A DNA stretch of 64,000 nucleotides, taken from the NCBI GenBank assembly GCA_963675955.2, contig CAXXVR010000007.1, positions 248,001-312,000 on the forward strand. Reading direction: 5' to 3'. The stretch comes from Desulfocicer sp963675955. GTDB lineage: Bacteria; Desulfobacterota; Desulfobacteria; Desulfobacterales; Desulfobacteraceae. The translations under genes were made by a program, and so were the position numbers. Shown here piece after piece: positions 60,148 through 64,000 of this stretch (its first letter is position 1; each line of letters starts with the position of its first letter). The notes under the pieces were generated by a model. The model saw only the letters and a program-made list of their open reading frames with translations, was not told the DNA's origin and searched no databases.

Positions 60148-60434
60148 TTTTCTTTTCCCAAATCCATCTGTTGTCTATGAAGTTTCTTTTTCCGAGACCA
60201 GCGTTGGAAAAAACCGATATTACCGGCCTTCTCTCCCCGGGCCACCATTTCATGTTTTACACCCAATCCCCCGACACCGGACATGGCCTGCCTCAGGCAT
60301 TGAGTTTTATGGGGACAGCTGAACATGCACTGGTCGGGGGTCTCCCGTAATCCATGGCTGCCCATGGGGAAAACCTGTTCCAGATTTCCGAAGCATTCCG
60401 GCAGGGGCTTTTTTTGTGCATCTTCATCAGCCAT
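60144..60434 (-). CDS. Small Cys-containing protein of unknown function
   Basis: 96 aa from ATG 60434 (MADEDAQKKPLPECFGN), overlapping the radC stop by 8 nt and the pgk start by 4 nt. The middle has CFGNLEQVFPMGSHGLRETP and QCMFSCPHKTQCLRQAMSG, giving four Cys in the order C-x22-C-x3-C-x5-C. That spacing could bind zinc or an iron-sulfur cluster. No membrane segment or signal peptide. I do not recognise a named family; the tight overlaps on both sides support a real gene. Confidence 0.75.
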   Translation of the reverse strand: MADEDAQKKPLPECFGNLEQVFPMGSHGLRETPDQCMFSCPHKTQCLRQAMSGVGGLGVKHEMVARGEKAGNIGFFQRWSRKKKLHRQQMDLGKEK

Positions 60435-61161
60435 TTTGTTCAAACTCCCTGTTAAATTCGGCGATATAGCCCTGCTCTGCAAAGCTGTAAAACCCAGTCC
60501 CCCCGGTTATCACATGCTCATGGACGGTGATACCCACATGGCGCAGGGCAAAGACCAGCCGTTTGGTAATGGCAATGTCCTCCGGTGAGGGGGATACGTC
60601 TCCGGAGGGGTGGTTATGGGCAAAAATTACAGCAGCGGCCCTGTGTTCCAGGGCCTTTATAATCACCTCACGGGGATATACGGCACTCATGGTCAGGGTT
60701 CCCTTAAAGAGAATTTCCATGGCAGCCACCCGATTTTTGGCATCCAGAAAAATCCCGGCAAACACCTCCCGATTTTTCCGGCCGATGGCATGGGCCAGAT
60801 AGGCCTTTAGATCCCGGGAATTACCAATGATATCTCCCTGCACCACCTGGGAGGCAAGATAACGATCTGCCACCGCCTTTATCAGGCGAAGGCCAAGGAT
60901 ATTGGAAGGGCCAATCCCCTTTACCCGTGCCAGTTCTTCAGGATTGGCTTCAAAAACCCCCTGGAGGGTTTTAAAGCGTTCCAGAAGTTCTTTGGCCCGT
61001 TCCTTGCAATCCTGGCGGGGGGTGTTCAGTGTCAACAACAGTTCCACCACCTCATAATCCAGAAATCCCGTCAGGCCTGCCTGGAGAAACCGCTCCCTCA
61101 GGCGTTGCCGATGGCCCTTACCCTTATGACTGTTCTGTGTCTCCCTGGTCATTGTATCCAT
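60427..61161 (-). CDS. radC: RadC family JAB-domain protein
   Basis: About 244 aa. N-terminal helix-hairpin-helix part (HRQRLRERFLQAGLTGFLDY, VKGIGPSNILGLRLI), then the MPN+/JAB metalloprotease-like domain with FAHNHPSGDVSPSPEDIAIT, the HxH...D zinc site. Despite the name, a repair role is not well supported in the family. The start (ATG 61161 or 61152) lies inside the end of gyrA; no clear ribosome site, so coupling is likely. Confidence 0.92.
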   Translation of the reverse strand: MDTMTRETQNSHKGKGHRQRLRERFLQAGLTGFLDYEVVELLLTLNTPRQDCKERAKELLERFKTLQGVFEANPEELARVKGIGPSNILGLRLIKAVADRYLASQVVQGDIIGNSRDLKAYLAHAIGRKNREVFAGIFLDAKNRVAAMEILFKGTLTMSAVYPREVIIKALEHRAAAVIFAHNHPSGDVSPSPEDIAITKRLVFALRHVGITVHEHVITGGTGFYSFAEQGYIAEFNREFEQNG

Positions 61162-63679
61162 GATCCGGCAGGGACTCATCCGATGCAATGTCTGGTGCAC
61201 TGTCTACATCCTGGATGTCATCCCGGGTTTCATGCTCCATAAGTTCATCTTCTTCCTGGTCTTCGGGAAGCCGTGCCGCAGCAATCAGCTGTTCCTGGGC
61301 AGCCAGATTAATGAGCTTCACCCCCTGGGTATTTCGACTGATCACTGAAATGCTGCTGATGTCGGTGCGAATGAGTTTCCCCTTGTCCGTGACCAGCATC
61401 AGTTCATCTTTATCCTCCACCAGCAGCAGGGCCACCATCTGCCCGTTACGCGGGGAGGTTCTAATGGAAAAGACCCCTTTGCCCCCCCGGGTCTGGCATC
61501 GATACTCCTCAATGCTGGTACGCTTACCATAACCGTTCTCCGTCACCGTAAGAAGGGTTTCACCGTGACTTAAGGCCTCCATGCCCACCAGGCGGGAATT
61601 TTTCTCACCAATGCGCATGCCCCTAACCCCCATGGATCCCCGGGCCGTGGAACGTACCTCATCCTCATGGAATCGAATGACTTTCCCCTCATTCGAACCC
61701 AGAAAAATATCCATGGTTCCATCGGTTATACGGGCGGCAATCAGCTCATCATCTTCAGCAAGTTTAATACCGATAAGCCCCCCGGACCGCGGTCTGGAAT
61801 AGGCCATAAGATCGGTCTTTTTCACCCGGCCCTTCACCGTGGCCATGACCACATAACGGTCTGGTGTAAACTCAGGCACGGTCAATATGGTGGCAAGCTT
61901 CTCCCCTTCATCCAGATTCAACAGGTTTACAATGGCCTTGCCGAGACTGGAACGACTGGCCATGGGCAGCTCATACACCTTGGTCTGATACACCTTACCC
62001 ATGTTGGTAATGAAAAGAAAGGTGTGATGGGTGGATGCCACAAAAAGATGCTCCACAAAATCATCTTCCTTGGTGCCCATGGCCATTTTACCTTTGCCCC
62101 CCCGGTGCTGGGTGGCATAAAGGGTTATGGGATTTCGCTTGATATAACCACTTCTGGAAATGGTGACCACCATATCTTCTTCTGCAATGAGATCTTCAAT
62201 ATTGATATCACCGGTACTTTCCACAATGCGGGTACGCCGTGCATCGGAGAACTCTTCTTTGAGGGTGAGCATTTCCTCACGGATAATTCCCCGGACCACC
62301 TGGTCACTGGAAAGGATTTCCTGAAACCAGGCAATGTCTTTTAACAGGGCTGCATATTCCTCATCAATCTTATCACGTTCAAGACCGGTAAGTCGCTGGA
62401 GGCGCATGTCCAGTATGGCCTGGGCCTGGATTTCCGACAGGGCAAAAGTTGCCATGAGTCCATCCTTGGCAATTTCCGGAGAACGGGAGCCCCGGATAAG
62501 AGCCACCACCTCATCGAGATGATCCAGGGCGATTTTAAGTCCTTCAAGAAGATGTGCCCGTTCCTGGGCTTTTCTCAAGTCAAAACGAGTTCTTCGAATA
62601 ATGACATCCTTACGGTGTTTGACAAAATGTTCCAGCAGCTCCTTGATGGTAAACAGCTCCGGACGTTTATTGACCACCGCAAGGAAAATAATGCCGAAAC
62701 TGGACTGCATGCTGGTATGCTTGTACAGCTGATTGATAACCACCTCAGCGAACTGGTCTTTTTTCAGGCCAATGGCAATGCGCATACCATCACGGTCGGA
62801 CTCATCCCGCACAAAAGAGGCCCCCTCAATCACCCGGGTTTTCATGAGTTCCGCAATCTTTTCCACCACCCTTGCCTTGTTCACCTGGTAGGGCAGTTCG
62901 GTGACCACAATGGTTTCTCGATTGGTCTTTTTATTCTCCTCCACATCAATCTTTGCCCGCATGACAACCACTCCACGTCCGGTGTGGTAAGCGTCATGAA
63001 TTCCTTTTTTGCCAAAGATCATGCCGGCGGTGGGAAAATCCGGTCCGGGAATGTGGGTCATGATCTCATCAATGGAAAGGGCCGGATTATCCAGAAGGGC
63101 AATGATGGCATCGGCCACCTCATTGATGTTATGGGGGGGGATATTGGTGGTCATGCCAACGGCAATACCCGACGACCCGTTTACCAGAAGCGCAGGGAAC
63201 CGGGTGGGCATAACCGACGGTTCTTCCATGGTTTCATCGTAATTGGGAATCCAGTCCACCGTCTCTTTTTCAAGGTCGGCCAGCATTTGATGGGCCACCT
63301 TCTTCATGCGGATTTCCGTATACCTCATGGCCGCCGGTGAATCGCCGTCAACGGAGCCGAAATTGCCCTGGCCGTCCACCAGCGGATACCGCATGGAAAA
63401 ATCCTGAGCCATGCGGACAATGGTGTCATACACTGCGGAATCGCCGTGGGGATGATACTTACCAATGACATCACCCACCACACGGGCGGATTTTTTGTAA
63501 GGTTTATTCCAGTCATTGCGCAACTGGCGCATGGCAAACAGCACCCGTCGATGGACGGGCTTGAGACCGTCCCGCACATCGGGGAGGGCTCGACCGATGA
63601 TGACACTCATGGCATATTCGAGATAGGATTGCTTCATCTCCTTCTCGATGCTTGTCACATTGTTGTCTTGGTTTATCAT
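61124..63679 (-). CDS. gyrA: DNA gyrase subunit A
   Basis: Introduces negative supercoils with GyrB. 851 aa. Quinolone region GKYHPHGDSAVYDTIVRM with the wild-type Ser and Asp; active-site Tyr in AAMRYTEIRM. The C-terminal beta-pinwheel contains the GyrA-box QTRGGKG, which distinguishes it from ParC. The tail is acidic (EDELMEHETRDDIQDVDSAP and onward). gyrB is not seen upstream in the window. Confidence 0.97.
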   Translation of the reverse strand: MINQDNNVTSIEKEMKQSYLEYAMSVIIGRALPDVRDGLKPVHRRVLFAMRQLRNDWNKPYKKSARVVGDVIGKYHPHGDSAVYDTIVRMAQDFSMRYPLVDGQGNFGSVDGDSPAAMRYTEIRMKKVAHQMLADLEKETVDWIPNYDETMEEPSVMPTRFPALLVNGSSGIAVGMTTNIPPHNINEVADAIIALLDNPALSIDEIMTHIPGPDFPTAGMIFGKKGIHDAYHTGRGVVVMRAKIDVEENKKTNRETIVVTELPYQVNKARVVEKIAELMKTRVIEGASFVRDESDRDGMRIAIGLKKDQFAEVVINQLYKHTSMQSSFGIIFLAVVNKRPELFTIKELLEHFVKHRKDVIIRRTRFDLRKAQERAHLLEGLKIALDHLDEVVALIRGSRSPEIAKDGLMATFALSEIQAQAILDMRLQRLTGLERDKIDEEYAALLKDIAWFQEILSSDQVVRGIIREEMLTLKEEFSDARRTRIVESTGDINIEDLIAEEDMVVTISRSGYIKRNPITLYATQHRGGKGKMAMGTKEDDFVEHLFVASTHHTFLFITNMGKVYQTKVYELPMASRSSLGKAIVNLLNLDEGEKLATILTVPEFTPDRYVVMATVKGRVKKTDLMAYSRPRSGGLIGIKLAEDDELIAARITDGTMDIFLGSNEGKVIRFHEDEVRSTARGSMGVRGMRIGEKNSRLVGMEALSHGETLLTVTENGYGKRTSIEEYRCQTRGGKGVFSIRTSPRNGQMVALLLVEDKDELMLVTDKGKLIRTDISSISVISRNTQGVKLINLAAQEQLIAAARLPEDQEEDELMEHETRDDIQDVDSAPDIASDESLPDHGYNDQGDTEQS

Positions 63680-64000
63680 TCACTGTCCTTTAAGCACTTT
63701 ACAACTGATATTAACAATTATTCGACCACGACCTTGAAAACACGTCAAACGGAAATTTTCCAAGCTTTCCATGGTATCAAAATTTAAGCAGCAGGCCAAG
63801 GCATCCCCGACAAAAACAATAAAAAAAACGAAGCGTTGCCCTCAAAGGCGGGGGATACGCTGCCTGTACACGTTCAGCAACGGACAAAAACGGGAAAAGG
63901 AAACCGACAGAGAAGGATGAAGGCAACTGCCAGGACATGAGACAGCGGAAGGAAGGAAACAATAAAGCAGGCGCTGTCTGGCAATAAAAAATATTAAAAA
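63680..64000. other. Region upstream of gyrA without a convincing gene
   Basis: 321 nt. AAAGGAC lies before the gyrA ATG. A minus-strand hairpin with a T8 run is listed separately. At the window end GCCAG and AGACAGCG (63929-63947) pair with CGCTGTCTGGC (63972-63982), making an 8-bp stem with extensions; it may be part of an RNA or element that continues outside the window. ORFs here show no protein-like signal. Confidence 0.4.
63821..63860 (-). terminator. Candidate terminator upstream of gyrA
   Basis: On the minus strand GCGT-AT-CCC (63860-63852), a 10-nt loop and GGG-CA-ACGC are followed by TTCG and eight T residues. It could end a transcript that comes from beyond the window, separating it from gyrA. 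The stem has an internal mismatch. Confidence 0.45.

Noticed and set aside
63777..63962. 61-aa minus ORF upstream of gyrA
   Set aside because: Overlaps a terminator-like hairpin and has biased, non-protein-like composition.
1..64000. CRISPR arrays, rRNA genes, prophage, integrases, insertion sequences
   Set aside because: No regularly spaced repeats, no rRNA signatures and no transposase or integrase motifs were seen on either strand.

Overview
The window is a stretch of core chromosome. It most likely comes from a Gram-negative, strictly anaerobic member of the Desulfobacterota, in the neighbourhood of the Desulfobacteraceae. That placement is inferred from the gene set (selA for selenoprotein synthesis, a fused cobA-hemD as used for siroheme, a lipoprotein lytic transglycosylase, gmhA for LPS heptose) and from the protein sequences; no 16S rRNA is present. 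There is no prophage, CRISPR array, transposase or secretion system, and I found no multi-gene system that looks undescribed. The points of interest are local: a frameshift on a slippery A run in ftsQ, missing operon members, palindromic intergenic elements, and RNA structures inside ribosomal operons.

Region 1 (1-10742, plus strand) is the distal half of the division and cell wall cluster: murD (5' truncated by the window edge), ftsW, murG, murC, murB, ftsQ (two frames), ftsA and ftsZ, followed by a radical SAM gene that overlaps the ftsZ stop. Most junctions overlap or are a few bases long, so this reads as one operon. Region 2 (10743-23386) is housekeeping: a palindromic intergenic element, nnr, tsaE, lysC, pyrF (minus), selA with a coupled TPR gene, gmhA, an FmdB-type zinc ribbon gene, hemC, a cobA-hemD fusion and moaA. 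A bidirectional terminator and a second hairpin terminator close it.

Region 3 (54230 down to 23592, minus strand) is a near-complete fusion of the classical translation and transcription operons. In transcription order: tRNA-Thr(TGT), tRNA-Tyr, tRNA-Gly, tRNA-Thr(GGT), tuf copy B, rpmG, tRNA-Trp, secE, nusG, rplK, rplA, the L10 leader, rplJ, rplL, rpoB, rpoC, rpsL, rpsG, tuf copy A, the S10 set (rpsJ to rpsQ), the spc set (rplN to secY), infA, rpmJ, rpsM, rpsK, rpsD, rpoA and rplQ. fusA is absent from its usual place between rpsG and tuf; adk and map are absent between secY and infA. The two tuf genes encode identical proteins and share a 746-nt identical core, a sign of gene conversion. S4, S14, L24, L33 and L36 are all in the zinc-binding form. 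TTG is an unusually common start codon, even for highly expressed genes.

Region 4 (54655-57825, plus strand) carries an MltD-like lipoprotein transglycosylase with three LysM repeats, tRNA-Arg(CCT) and a U32-family gene related to tRNA hydroxylation proteins. Region 5 (63679 down to 57900, minus strand) is a tight operon: gyrA, radC, a small Cys-containing protein, pgk and a conserved-looking protein of unknown function. The last 320 bases, upstream of gyrA, hold no convincing gene.
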